Assembly (NCBI RefSeq): GCF_021347895.1
Contig: NC_067127.1
Coordinates: 13,426,984 to 13,490,983 of the forward strand
Source of the DNA: Acanthochromis polyacanthus
Taxonomy: Eukaryota; Chordata; Actinopteri; Pomacentridae
DNA: 64,000 nt
Reading direction: 5' to 3'
Under the pieces are notes generated by a model. That model worked only from the letters and a program-made list of their open reading frames with translations, was not told the origin of the DNA and did no database searches. This document shows, one piece after another, positions 12,801 through 26,900 of this stretch (positions are counted from its first letter, which is position 1; every line of letters begins with the position of its first letter). The position numbers and the translations under genes are program-made.

Positions 12801-15800
12801 CATTTTCACTTTTGCAACTTTTTGCTGCAAGGATCGCTAGATTTGCTTTTAATTACTCCATGAAATAGTGTGGATTTTCGGAAAGGCTACATTACTTTTC
12901 CGCTACACTGATATTGTGTGAGTGTTCATTCTCACGTCATCTTCAGAAGTCAGAATGACACTTTTCTCTGGGTAACCTAATGGCACAGCAAACAAGCAAG
13001 AGAGCTGGGAAATAAACCAGCATTGAAGTGTTATCAGGAGTGGGCAAAATAAAAGGAACACCTTAGGAGCCTTCTTAGAAAAGACCAGATATACTGTAGG
13101 TGAAACTGTGTGAAGTTTGTGATTTCCTGAGACTCTAATGTGTTGATTTAGCCCTGTGGTACTTCGGTGTGCACTGTCAGTCAGTGTTGGTGAGATTCTA
13201 TTGTACTGGTCCTGTGTAGTAAATGAAGTCATGATTCCATCAACCACTTAGAGCAGAGAAAACTGGTGGCCTTGGGAGCTGTGAAGCAGCAAAGCTCGCT
13301 TCTGGGGACTTCCACATAAGAGCATCCACTGAAAATGGCAAAATGAGATCCGAAACAAGATGTAGGCTATAAGGAGGCTCCTCAGCTGGTCCACTGAAAG
13401 GCTGCAGGCTTTAGAAAATATAGGGTCAGGGAATGCAGGCAGGAGGCAAGGCAGCATAAAGCTCACATCAATGCACAAGGGAATCACAGGGGGAATAAAA
13501 TGCATGCACTGGACATGATACAGAAGAAAAAGCAAAATCATTTGGCAGTGATGTTGTGATGAAGACAGGCTTGTCTGGGTGCATACACAAGAGTTTCTCT
13601 TCATCTGTTGCACTCCTTACAATGCAGCTTCTCACAGCATGTTTGTACCCCGGCTTTCAATACACAACTTTCAAACCCAACTGAAGGACTGATATTATTA
13701 GAAACTGCTTGCTGTTACCACCAGTTACCAAAATTTTAATCTTGATCTTTTAGGAAAACTGAATGAATTTTTCTAAAACAGGAATTCTGCACAATACTGT
13801 GTAACATGTTATAAAAAGCACAGTTATATTTCTAATATGTTTTGTGTGTATTTATTCATTGGGGAACGGTGAAGTTGGATGAGCACTCACTGGAAATATG
13901 TTTTCTGAAATGTGAAAGCAAAGAGCAACTGTGTATGAAGCAGCTCCGACAGCAGCTGACATGAGGTTGTTGTCTTTTACTTTGAAGTAGCATGTGAATT
14001 GTGCATGGTCTGTCCTCTGTCACCGCATTTGAGGGCAACTAGTCTATTTTTGAACAGCAAAGATACAACTGGGACAACTCTGCTCCATTCTCTTGCTCTG
14101 ACTTTCATAAGCCAATATCCACATGTTGTTTTTGGGTTTTTTTTTTCTCAGATCTGCACCAAGTCATTTTAATCAGAGCACCCACCAAATGACTCCATGG
14201 TATGATAATCATCTTCATTTCAAACATTTGACTCTTCCTACTACCCAATAGCAGCCACTCTCAGGACTCATTCAGGGGGTAATGCACCATCTGTCAGCCA
14301 TGTTGGTTCAAACCAAATGAGAGTGCTCGCTGTAACAATTAACAGAAGGAAAATATTGTTCACAAGTGGGAGAACTGTGGTCCAGATACAGAACGTGTGA
14401 ACACGGAGCTGCTCTATTTACATTTGTTGAGACTAGAAGATCCAGCTAATTGTAAACACATCTTGATATTTGGATTGATTATTTGCACTGGTGGAAAAGT
14501 GAGTAAGTGCATTAGCAAATCTGTCTCGAATTTATTCATCAGCTTTTATATGAGATGCACAGGGATTGATTAGTCTAAACAACAATGTAAAGCTTAAAGT
14601 GACTGAAATTAGCTCCGATTCTAACATTAAAGTGTTAAAAACATTAGAATGTTTGTCAGTCAACATTATTAGCACTTACAAAGGAGCTGAGTTAGTTTCC
14701 AACCAATGATTGTTTGTCATATTAAGAGGAAGAATATAATAGTTCGTGCAATCATAATGTTTACATCTCTTTTAATGCTAAAGCGGAAATGAGTCTTGAC
14801 AAGATAATTGCTTACCAAACAATTTTTAGTTCTTCTTTTTTGCAAGTAAAATGAGCAAAATTACTCACCTGTCAGATGTGCTGTTGTAGATTTCCCATCA
14901 GGCGAAGGTCTGGACTATATTTAATGAAATATACTTATGTTTTGATTAGATTTTATATTCCAGCCCTGCACTGCTTCACCTGACCAGTTTAGTGATGACC
15001 TTAAAGTATCAAAGAAAATAAAAGGATAATATAAATAAGCACACAGTGTTGTGGAAAATATCCACAATACACAGAGAGCTCTGATAACCAATATCTTTTC
15101 TTTGTTTTTTCTTTGAAAAAAAAAATGCTCTTCAAGTCTGCAGCTCTGCAGCACTAAGTGTAAACAGGTCAGATGCATACGCTTTTATTACTTTTCAAAT
15201 GTCAATATTTTCTGCTATCAAACAAGCTTGAAATTACCAATATCCCTCCGCTGTGCCGAGGGAAAATATTAAACGCAACCCAGCGGTTTTTAGATCAGTT
15301 TACTTCCGTGTTGTGTTCAAAAACAAATGTTTGGGGGAATTAATCTACCAATCTACTCATTTTACTTTGTTCCCAACTTTCAGAAAATAAGGGAACATTA
15401 TGATTTTTACTAGAAATATTACACTGTCCACGCTGTCATTGTGAGTCCAGGATGAGTTACAACTGATAACTTTTCAGATAAACTTGGAACTCATCTTTCT
15501 TTAAATAGTTACGGAGAGTAATCAAACCCATATTAAAAATTGTAATCACTTGTATAAGTTTAAGCTCTTTTGTTCTTTCTTGCTGCTACTAAAATGGCAA
15601 GAAAAAAAATACAGAATGGCATTACAAACTGGTTCCACCCTTTTTGGCATCCCCCTGCAATTAAATGCTTTTAAAATCCTCTGCATGCTTGTAAAGCAGT
15701 GCATGGAAAGCCATGTGAGTGTCTTTCTGACATTTTAATGCTTTAGCATCCCCTTTTAGATTATCCACCAGAGTCTTATAGTGACTAGACATCAAACAGA

Positions 15801-18800
15801 AAAGGACAACCTTTATCAATAAAGGCTTACATATTCTTAAACAAGGATTTGCAAGTCAGCACCTTCACCTTTCTTTAAATTATCTTTGAAACACGCAGTA
15901 TTTTACGGAGCGCCTTTTATTACTATCTTTTTACCTTTAAGATAATCTTTTTCATCTTGTTAAATCTTTTCTCTTCCTCTAAAGCACCCTGAATCTAATA
16001 CATTATATATTCTGCCATTCTCTTGGCATTAAATATCCAATATAACTACATTTCCGCCTTTATGACTAATTATGTCGATATATTTCCATAACTGCAGTGG
16101 AAAATTGTGTTGCGATTCAGGCCACAGGATAATGTTTCATTTGTACCTCAGGTAATTAAATAATGGGTCACTCTGCAGATCTACAAGCCATATACTAAAT
16201 GATAACATAACTTTATAATAAATGTAGGAGACAGATTTAATAAGAGGAGACTATGCTTGCATGTTTTAATGGTAAAAAGTGCACCATTTAGAAGGATTTG
16301 AACAAAATAACACTATTAAACATGTGCTTTAGCTTTTTTGAGGTTTGCAAATGCTATAGCAGTTCATACAATGTATGTACCAGGAACACTATCAATCCGA
16401 GGAATCAAATTTATTAATCATTTACATGTTGTGTTGAAAGCAGCTGCCACAGCTTCAGCTTCTATAAACATCTGGAGATCCTGAATTTGAGCCAAACGGG
16501 CCACACCAAACACTTTGCTGCAATGTCTACGAACTGAGAGAAACCTCTTCATCATCACCAGAAGTATGTTAGTGCACAGGCTCAGCTTGATATGCTTACA
16601 TTCCAACTTTGTTGACTGATGTTTACTTCAAGCAAACCTTGTTTTCCAACTGACATCCAACAACCTAAAGCATGCCAGCAATTTGTGAATTAAATATGTA
16701 AAAATATATAACTGCACAGAAGAATCAACCATCCAAAAGTTTGGCTTTAGTTACGATACAAGCTGCGTTGAAGCTGCAGCTGGGATGTAGCACTGATGCA
16801 GTCACCTCTGACCTGATTTACATTTAGCATCACGTCTATGGCATGCAGAGCAGGGTACTATCCATGTGGTTAAATTACATACAATGTTAAATCCTATGTT
16901 TCAGCTGATAATTACATATTTCTAATAAACTACGTGAGCGTTGTTTTGTTGTTTCTTAATGCACTCCAGTGATACTATCTGTATCTCTGGGATAATTTTA
17001 TCTAGTGTGTGTCGGCTACTTAAAATGTTCGACATGTATTGCAAACAGTTAAATCCACTGCAGCTGGTGAGATGTTTTTAGAGCTCAAAATCCACATCTC
17101 CCATTTATCTTTCATTAAGTTTATTTGATTTAGTTTCAGTCTGAAAGGGCTGTCTCATGGTTTCTCTTTTGAAGTCGAGCTTCTTTGACATTCCATATCT
17201 GAGATCAGCAGTTGTCACACCCAAGACTCACTAAAAAGTCACATTTGCTCCATAGTCTCAACACTTGATAAGATTTAGTCCAGGGACCCATGTGGGAAGG
17301 TTTAGTTGTTTGAGGGATGCTTTTGAATGAAAACCATCTACAATGCAGATGGAATGATAACGTTGGGAGCATCTTTATTCCGATGGGTTCATTGTTAAGG
17401 ATTTAGACCGCTTCTGGTATTGACAGAATAATAATGTCAGTGTAATATAAAAGGTCTATTGACGGGATCAGGAAGTAAGAATGTGAACAATGTTTACCGT
17501 AATCTAAAGCTTCGCTCCAGCAAGGACTGCTGCGGGGTTATGGACTGACAGCCTGTGCTTTGGGAGGGGAGAAGCTCACAGCAGCACCTGCTGCTTGTTG
17601 AGGACATAGCTGCAGAATGATCCCAGTTTTCCTGTCAGTCTCCAAAACGGCAGAAAGTTGTTAGATTTGTGGCTAGTCGCTTTAGACAAAAAAAGGACGC
17701 TTGGAAAGTCGCTAGATTAGCAGAAAGTCGCTCAGTTGGTAACACTGGAACCGCGTTCCGCATCAGCTCGTGCTTCTAACGTGTGTGGTGTTGTGTGTGT
17801 TGTGAATGCGCGAACTGATGACATCAGCCGGGTTGTCACATAAAAACTCGCTCACAACTCCATTATATTGGTAAAAGTTTTCTCATTTTATGCGGAAATT
17901 GTGAAATCAAGCGGGACCCGCATATTTCTCTTTTTTTCGTGGAAATGTGAGATTCTTGCGGAATTATGCGCTGTTTTGCGGGGATTATGCGGCCTTTTGG
18001 GAAATAATTGACCCCCGCATAATCAGCGGCATTATGGTGATTAATGCGGGAATTCATGCGATCGCATAATCGCATTTTCTGGAGGGTCTAATAAATGCAA
18101 TGTGATGCAGACAATGGTGAATGCACTGGATACCAACTGACTGTAGTGCTAATCGGCATCCTGGCCTTCATCTATTATTCGCAAGTGCATGACACCTTCA
18201 TTTCATTTGCACCTGCAGAGTTATTCTCATCCTCACTAAACAAATCCAAATTTGCTTGTCTACCTCATTTTGTGATGTTTGTCCCACTCCAAAATGATAA
18301 GAGTTTTCCTGCTACATATATTATAGACTCATTTTTCTTTTCTCCTCATTCAGTTAACACACCGCATTGCGGCCCACAGGCTGGTATAAATTGCCCGTCA
18401 TCAAGAGATCCAAGATGGATGGAATAATTTCCCAGCATAGGCCCCACCCCTCCTCTGCCTGTCATTGTGTGTCAGTCTTACAAGACTTTATAAAATTGCC
18501 TCAAGTGCATAGCCTAAGACACTCTTTAAGCCCCCACCCCTAATCTAATGTGGGCATGCAAGGAATTTGAAAAGGTTTTGCATGCCTAAAGATACATATG
18601 GGGGCAATACTCATATGCCATCTGACATGTAGGAACAATCCTGGCTAAAAGGCTGCAGCTTCCTTTGGTCATTTAGCCTGAACAGCTGCACCATTTACTT
18701 TAGCTGGACAATGATGAGGATGCATAGCTTCACTGTTTGACTCATACAGTGAGGACAGTGCATAGACATTTGGAAAAAGTTTGGGTTTAGTAATAAGATT

Positions 18801-20873
18801 CCAGGAGGAAGTGAAACTGTCAAGGTTAAGCAAGAAGCACAACCTAATAGGAGTTTGACTCTGACTCAAAGGTTTAACTACTGAATGTGCCTCAAACTTT
18901 CTCAGCTTTTTAATGTCACTACTGTCACTCATCTTACATCCCGACACCTAGATGTATAAAAATTCTGTCACAAATTGAAAGTCTCGCAAGTTTTGATACA
19001 AAGTTGTCGATACGTCACTGCACAGGCGGAAAGTGGTCAGCGAAGGAGTATGTGATGAATGTCACGTCGTCACTCTGTGTGGTTAACATCAACACTGACA
19101 CTTTCTCTTGGGACATTTTATAGTTTAGGGCACCAAACCCCAGATAAGGTCAGACAACACATCAAACATGGCGTACATAAATCCCCTGTCAGGGATGTTC
19201 TCCTGTCAGTTTCTCCCTCTGGCACAAAAGAGGGGAAGCAAACATCTAGGAAGTCAAAAGTTAGGAGAGATCATGCTGAAGATTGAGTGCTCACCAGGGG
19301 AAAGCGTGGATTCATCCCAAAGTTATCAAGAAGCAGAGGCTTCAAATGTATGCCGGCTGTCTGTCACATCACTAGAAAGTGAGCATTGGCGAATGAGTTT
19401 GCGTTTGAATGTGACAATCAGATTTTGAGTGCGCTGTGTTGCTTCCTACTCAAAGCTTGATCTGAAGTAGGCAGCTGGGTGAAGGGTGTGATGTTTGTTT
19501 GGTCACCCGGAGACTTAATCATGGCTTGTCTCCCACCTACAGAAAGCCTGCAATACTGCTGAAGGATGTGTGTGTGTGTTTAGCTTATAATGTTGTTTTC
19601 CATCACAGGCTGCATGACTATGGGCAGAAGAAGCCTCCCTGTTGTTACAATTCTGGGATTTACGACTCATTTTTGATTATGCTGGCTTAAAGCAAGATTA
19701 ATCTTGATTTTAAAACTGGAAGCTCAAAAGAGTAGGACACGTTTACTGATGAAAAGCTGGAAAATCCAACATGCAACATGGTTGTGAGTGGACATGATCA
19801 TGACTAAAGGGAATAAATGGATGTGAAGTGTATGTTTACAGTTTTCCAAAATTTTTAAGGCATGTCGGTCTTTATTTTACCCTCTGATGACTGCTGAGCA
19901 TGTTGTTTTGTGTCCATTTTGCACCCAGGTTTAAAAACAATTCAGCTGTCTTTCGTGTGCTCTGTCCCTATAAGGTCCAAGCCATCACTGGAGGTTTTAA
20001 TGGGTCCCTTATGGTGTTGCACTTATGAGAACCTGTTTGAGAAGCCATTAAAGAAATCCTTAAGATTTAAATCAGCAGAATGCCGCAGCCTTCTGTTCCG
20101 ATAGACATGGTTCATGGCTCCAGCTGTCTCCTCTGTGAGATATTTGCTCCACTCCATTAGGGAGTATGGGATGTATATGGTCGCTTTATAGTGGCTAGAA
20201 AGTAAGGGGCACTTTTCACTCAGTTCTTCTTTACTGCATTTAATTTACTCACGTTTTCTGATGCTGCTGTTTTGCTGATAAACCCCTTTTCATTTAGGAA
20301 TTCTTGAGGCTACCTCCATGACTGCACCAAAGTACACACTGTAAGCCTCTCACTGTTCCTTTGTGTGCATATTGGGGTAAATACAAACATGCACCAGTTG
20401 TTTACAAAGAACAGTCACAACCCACTTAAGGGGGGTATGGTGACGGTTCATTTATCGTTTTATGGCAGTGCACAGACAGCCCAGAGTACTGGTCCTGGCC
20501 CTGGTTGGAAATTTGCAACTGGCTCCAAGGTCCCTTCCAGGAATAATAAATATTGCTGCCATATTGATCAAATGACAAAGCAGGATTGCCTCCCACAGCA
20601 AGCACTCCTGCTCACACAAATCACCAGCCAGTATGCTCGACATTGTCCTAAATCAACGGTATGCATCTTGTTTGGGTCTTTTGTCATGAAATGAAGAGTG
20701 AAAAGACAGCCAGGTGTCTTGCAGGACAACAGGTGTTTGTGGTTGTGACTCGAATCTTAATCCGGGGCTGCAGCAGAAAGACGCGCCACAGTCCGGCTCA
20801 TGCGTCACGAAAGTTTCCACACTGGATATTTAATCAGTCATGATTTTTCTTTTTTTTTTATGAAGACAAAAAA

Positions 20874-20904
<31 letters not shown>

Positions 20905-23900
20905 TCGGTTCGGCGAATGATAAATAGAAGAGAGACGCTCCTTTCATTTCACCTACTAGTGGTGTGAAGTGGAGACTGGCTGCAACCATTTGCGCTGCTC
21001 CGCGGGGTGATATTAGTTCTGCAGTGGTTTTTATTGTCGAGCGCTTCGCATCGAAGAGCGACAACTTTCGTGTAATAGAAAAGGAAAAAACATGTTATTG
21101 AGGAATTATCCAAAAGCATCATTTATTCCCGTCATGTTGTCAGACGCGAGTGAGCAGATCCTGCGACGGCGTACGTTTCACAACACATCTCTATGTATTT
21201 TTTTTGCCTCCATTGTATCAACCTCCCCCCTCTTACGCCAGCAGAGAGGAACAGAGTATCAATCTGATGCTGTCCACCGTTTCCAGGGTGAAAATCCCCC
21301 TAAGGAAGCATTCAAAAAAAGAAAAAAAAGAAAAGCTGCTAATTAAAGAAAGCAAGAAAAAAATCAACCGAAAAGGGAGAGAGGGGGGGAAAGGGCAGGG
21401 AGAGGAGGAAGAAATTTGGATACAGTCGTTTGGGGGAAAATATCTAGAGGGATAGAAATCACGCAGAGGGACATACAGGTAAATATAAACGCTTTTAATC
21501 GGAGGTATTATGAGAGGTAATAGCGGTGTTTTGGTACCAGCAGGCTAGTTGGTATTTATCTGCGTATAGCGAATCAATCAGCACCGGTCTGCTTGGACAG
21601 CTCCGTGCGTCCTCCCCCTCCTCCGTGTCTCTGCCTCTCTATCTGCTCCAGCTGAAATGCTGCTTGTAGCCACACAAGAGCCGTGTCGATTTGTCTGTTC
21701 GCCCTTTTTTTTTCTTTTATTATTTCAATGCAACAATCTCCGTAGCTCGTACGAGTAATTAAATAATTCAGAAGGGGGAAAAGGAAGAGGAAAAAAAAAA
21801 CAACGCCGAAGAAATGTCGATAAGCCCTGTGAAGTCGTGTCACCGCTGGAATTAAACCTTCTAATTGCCTTCTGCCTCCTCCTTGCAGGAACGATTCTTG
21901 GGGAGCCTGGTCCACAAAAGGATGTAAAACGGTGCTTACAGATGCATCCCATACGAAATGCTTATGTGATCGTGTATCTACCTTCGCCATTTTGGCTCAG
22001 CAACCAAGAGAAATAGTAAGTAGGCTATTGATTTGTTATTCAGTGTGGGCTTTATGGGCTAATGTAAAGGAGAGAAACGCTGCCTGTTCGTGTGTGTGTG
22101 TGTGTGTGTGTGTCAGTGTCAGTGTGTGCGTGTGTGTCAGTGTGTGTGTGTGTGTGTGTGCGTGCGTGTGTGTGCTGGTGAGAATGGAAATTGAATCTTT
22201 GCCTGCGCTAATCCTGTTAAATAGTAATTCGGCGGTAAGGGGAGATAGTGGAGGGGTGGATATTTTCTAGTTTGTGCATAGATTTAGATAACTGTGGATG
22301 CATGCGGGAGGGTGTGTGCATGCTGATGCTTGTGTGTCTCCTCGTCAATCAAATGCATATTTGGTAACAGATATAGATAAGACTTTTGCCATTATTTGTG
22401 CTGTTTTCTATCAACAAACAAAAAAAAAAACCTGACTAATTGCGCATGGTGGAATTATTAAAGCCCATTTAGAGCTCATGTGCTGTAATCAGACTCCTGT
22501 AAAGGAAACAGAGGAGTCTAATTCCTCGAGAAAGATACAGTAATTAACAGTGAGGACATACTTACACTCTGTATTCGTACACAGATGGAGTGAAAAGGAA
22601 TCTATTACTTGCTTTTCGAGCAGGCCTGAAGCATGCAACAGCAAATTTGGCATCTTTTCTTGCTGCAAAAGTGCATCCTTATTGGTTTGATTCACTGAAA
22701 CCATATTAGTGTACAGTAAAGGTAGCCTCAAGTGCTGGCCTGTGATTGGGTCCACTGGCTTCAAATGTGACTTGGAAAACAGAAATCAGAACCGCTTTTT
22801 TAGTGCACTTGAACCTTTTTATAATATCACCTCAAATCATAATGGATGGAAAGTTTGGGGCATGTGTCTTAAGCCCACGCATGCACCGTCAAACCTCACA
22901 GTAAATTAAGCAACCCACCGTGGACCATTCAGATTGGTGTTGGTTTGTTTTGATTGGTTCCCTCTCTGGGCAATAATAAAGATTTACTGTCCCGCATGAA
23001 CCACATCCAACCTCCCACTGACTGGTTTGTCTTTCTCTGTCTCCTCCACAGACCATGGAGTACTCAGGGGTCCCATCTGTGACATTGATAGTTGGCTGTG
23101 GTTTGTCCTGCTTCGCCTTGATCTCATTGTCAGTGATCTACGCTGTGCTGTGGAGGTAATTGCAACACTTGTGAAGCATATGTATCAACCACAAAATGCT
23201 TCAGTCAACTTTATGGCATTTTTCATGTTATAACGTGTAATTAAATGTGACACCTGCAATCTGAAGGAACACACTGATACGGTTGCTTCTGCCTGTTTTC
23301 TTCAGATATATTCGCTCTGAACGATCCATCATCCTGCTCAACTTCTGCTTATCTATAATCTGCTCCAACATACTGATCCTTGTCGGACAAACGCAGACCC
23401 ACAATGTAGTAAGTGTCATTTAAGGATTTACTGGGCACAGTTTACAAAGTGTTACCCTGGTTGTTGAATTTCATTCAGAGTAAAGGTACATTTGAAAGAT
23501 CCAAGCGATGCTTTAATGTGGCCTTGGTTAGGTAACTCAGCTCAGTGTTTTTCATTATTATACTGGCCATTGTGAGCATTTCTTTGAGATCTTCAGAGAT
23601 TCATTTGCAAGGTGTGAAAATGTATCTTAATAGGTGCACTGTGCACGTCATCTTGAGGTTTCTCTCCATGAGTTTGAAAATAAGGTAAATTGTAGAAACG
23701 CCACCATATTCACCTGTTCACAATCGCTTTAAGAAAGGTCAAATTTATTATTTTTTTGAGGAAATGCTGAGATTTGAATCAATATTCAGCCTCATTCTTC
23801 ATTTTCAGAAGTCTAAGCTGCAAAACAGTAACTTCTGAATACCAGATGCCACCTCTGTCTTTAACAGTATGAAAAAGAATAAAACAGTTAGGTTATTGCT

Positions 23901-26900
23901 ACTTTTCAATCAAATTGTTCTTCTTCTTTTTTGATCTCGTACTATGAAGTCTTTCATATTTAATCCAAATGGAATATGAAGTGTTTCTAATGCCTCCATA
24001 AGATGTAGATCTTCCAGTGAATTGGCTCAGGACCATTAGTCTTCACTCAGGTGTTACGTTGTCCTCTGGTAAACTTCAGACAACCCCAATCTGTTGGCAT
24101 GGAAACAGTGATGATATTTAATTGCAATTAAAAGCGTGAGGCCATAAAGAAAACCAGAGGAAAAAATATGAAGACGAAGAACAAAAAGGACTGTCAGATC
24201 TCCCTGAGATGAATACTGAAGATGGTTTTATTTCTGTGGTTTAAATGTGGAGCAGAGCAATCATTAACAAGTCAGAATACTTCCTCAGTTGAGGAGATTC
24301 GACATTGTAGAAGCAGAAAGGAAGGCATTATGCACACCAGGATACATGGTGCACAGGTCAATCTTAGTAAAACTACTGGTATTCAGCTCTTCTACATTGG
24401 AAAGAGATTAAAAAAAATTAAAAGTATTTATTCAGATGTCAATAAGAGCTGAATATCAGATCAAGCCACAGTAGGATTCAAAAAGACAACTGCTGCAAGT
24501 TAGGAAGGGCTGCTTCCAGTAAAACGTATCATTCCCTCTCTCTAGCTTTGTAACTGGCCAGTAAACAAGTGGCTAATGTAAAAGATTGTTTGGCAAAAAG
24601 TAGTTGGGATTTACAAGCTGCCCACACAGATGCCCTTCTCAGTCATTTGGCAGCACTACAGAATGACACATTGTCCGATTACAGGCATTTTATTGTGTAA
24701 CCATTTTCCCAGTGTGTCTTTACCTTTTGCAAGAGACACACAGTGTTTTTCCCCTCATCTCATTATCTCTCACTGTTTCTCCTCATTAATCTATTCTCTT
24801 TAGATTTCGCCTCATTAATAAGCCACTGTTGTACGATCAGGGCATTCTGACATAGCAGCAGTTGTAGATTTTGGAAGAGTTCAGTAGTGCAGCTAAATCA
24901 CAGCCAAAAGTGTTGTAAAATGTTTGCAAAAATGTAGGTGTTCTATCATGACAAAGTGCATTCACTGGTGCTATATAGCATGGCTACTTACATTAGGTCT
25001 ATATATGACTCACTGTATTCTGGGAGCAGATGGGCCAGCAGCAGTTGGGGCTCATACTGGACCATTTCCTTTCCATAAGTCAAAATGCTTCTTCTCGAAT
25101 GTTTCCCATGTTGAAATTGACAGCATTTGACTCATTATGACAGTATGGATTTAATATGGACAAAATCCACAAACTGTCGCCGTTTGCCAGAAACTGCAAT
25201 GGTTAATTTTATGCAGATCAGTTTAATCTCATAAAATAACCAAAAAAAACCAAAAAAAAACCCAGCATCCACACACAATAAGTTCATCTGTTTCCTCGCT
25301 GGCCCTTCATATCTGGCAGACAGTTATAGCCAAGACTATGAATGCACAAAGCTTTAGGGCATCTTTAAAGCTGAACTGATTTGAAGCCTTGTCAGATTTA
25401 ATCAGGACTCCAGTCATTTCCTGCCTTGATTATGAGGACCACCACTTAACATGGGAGACTCACTCGGCATGCTTCTAATAGGATATCTGTCTATGAGATC
25501 TGCAAAGAGATTACGCGCTTTTCAGTAAATCCACTGACATACTGAAGATGTCATTTCGGCGTCTGCTAGACTGACTCAACGCACTACCTTGACTGACTCA
25601 CGCGGTGCCAAAGACACAGTGCTGACAAACTTTTTTTTTTTGTAGCAGGGCAGCATTGTTATTAATACGGAACATTAAAGCTGCATGAATCAGGATTTTA
25701 TTATTAACAATGGGATTAAATAACTCTTTGTAATGTGAAAGGAACCCAAAGAGAATTATAACACAACTTAAAAGTTCTCTTCAGTTCTGTTGAATATTTT
25801 AGCATCTTTTAGCTATTTCTTGTCCCCAGCTTCACTGTGTCGGTTCACTCTCTCGGTTTGTGTTTTTGCAGTAGCAGACAGCTGTTTTATATCAAAACAA
25901 AACAAAAAACTAGAGTACATCTTCTTTCTTCCCAGTGCCACCTTACAGACAAACAAAGCTAGCAACTAGATGGCGAACATATTGGAGCAGGAGTGGATGG
26001 AGCTAAAAAGAAAGTAAATATCAGACTTTCATTTATCAGGTGGCTAGAAATACAACCCAAATAAATGATAATATTGACCAATACATGTGCCATATCAGTT
26101 TTTCAATATGTCTTAATGTTTACTGTCAAGCCAGGTGAAAAAAAAAAGTTATAAATCCTTCTAATTATTCATACAGTGAAATCAGATGCTGTATATGTAC
26201 AGAAACACACAGTCACTTATGTTGTTTTTAATTCAGCCTTTAATAGCAATAAAATATGAAAAGTTGCATTTCATTATTTTTCATTCTAAATACAGAAGTT
26301 GCACCCAAGCCCTTTTGTATATTCTGTTTAACAAAACTCTGAAACATACATTGATCGAAACTTTTCTGATCTAAAGTTTTCAGATACCTAAACCAGAGTA
26401 TTGCACATTTATTTCTGACTGACCTCAAGAACCCAAACCAAACTTAATTGGACTCCTCAAAACCAAACCAGCCGAGTTCCACCATTCACAGTTGCAAAAT
26501 ACGTTTATTCAAGCTCCACGGCGCTCTATGTATAACTTCCAGGACAATGTATGTCCTATTATCGTCCCTTTGTTTTCTGCTGAATGTCCTGTTGTAATAA
26601 TATTTGAGAAATATTTCATGTGTTTGATCAGACATACTGTAGAAGCCAGTGTTAGAGTGGTAGGCCAGCAAGAGGAGAACGCACGGTCCCTGTGTGGGTT
26701 TAATTGCCATGCTGCCTGACACTGCCTCACTTGTTTTTCCTCCATCTCCTGTAAGAAGTGCATATAATTGGCTCCACTGTTTGTGGATTCAGAGTTGCTC
26801 ATCATCTAATAGAAATCATCTCTTTGCTGTGGAGGTGTCCTCTGGGAGCAGGATGGCAGTGAGTCACCTTTGCCTGCCTGTGCTTTTCCTTTGTCCTCTG

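Larger units (their letters stand above)
12788..21888 (+). other. adgrb3: adgrb3 9.1-kb intron between window exons 6 and 7
   Basis: The largest intron fully in the window, separating the two halves of the GPS region. Mostly AT-rich unique-looking sequence (about 13000-17600 and 18100-20700). Holds a repeat fragment (17640-18085), a possible cryptic exon (20298-20340), a 24-base A run (20879-20902) and a CpG-enriched, promoter-like stretch (20755-21480). Confidence 0.75.

Noticed and set aside
21574..21990. 138-codon - strand open frame over the GPS exon
   Set aside because: It is the reverse shadow of exon 7 and its upstream CpG-containing sequence; no family resemblance.
25240..25263. CCAAAAAAAACC repeated word, considered as a tandem array
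   Set aside because: Only two short copies; simple A-rich sequence.
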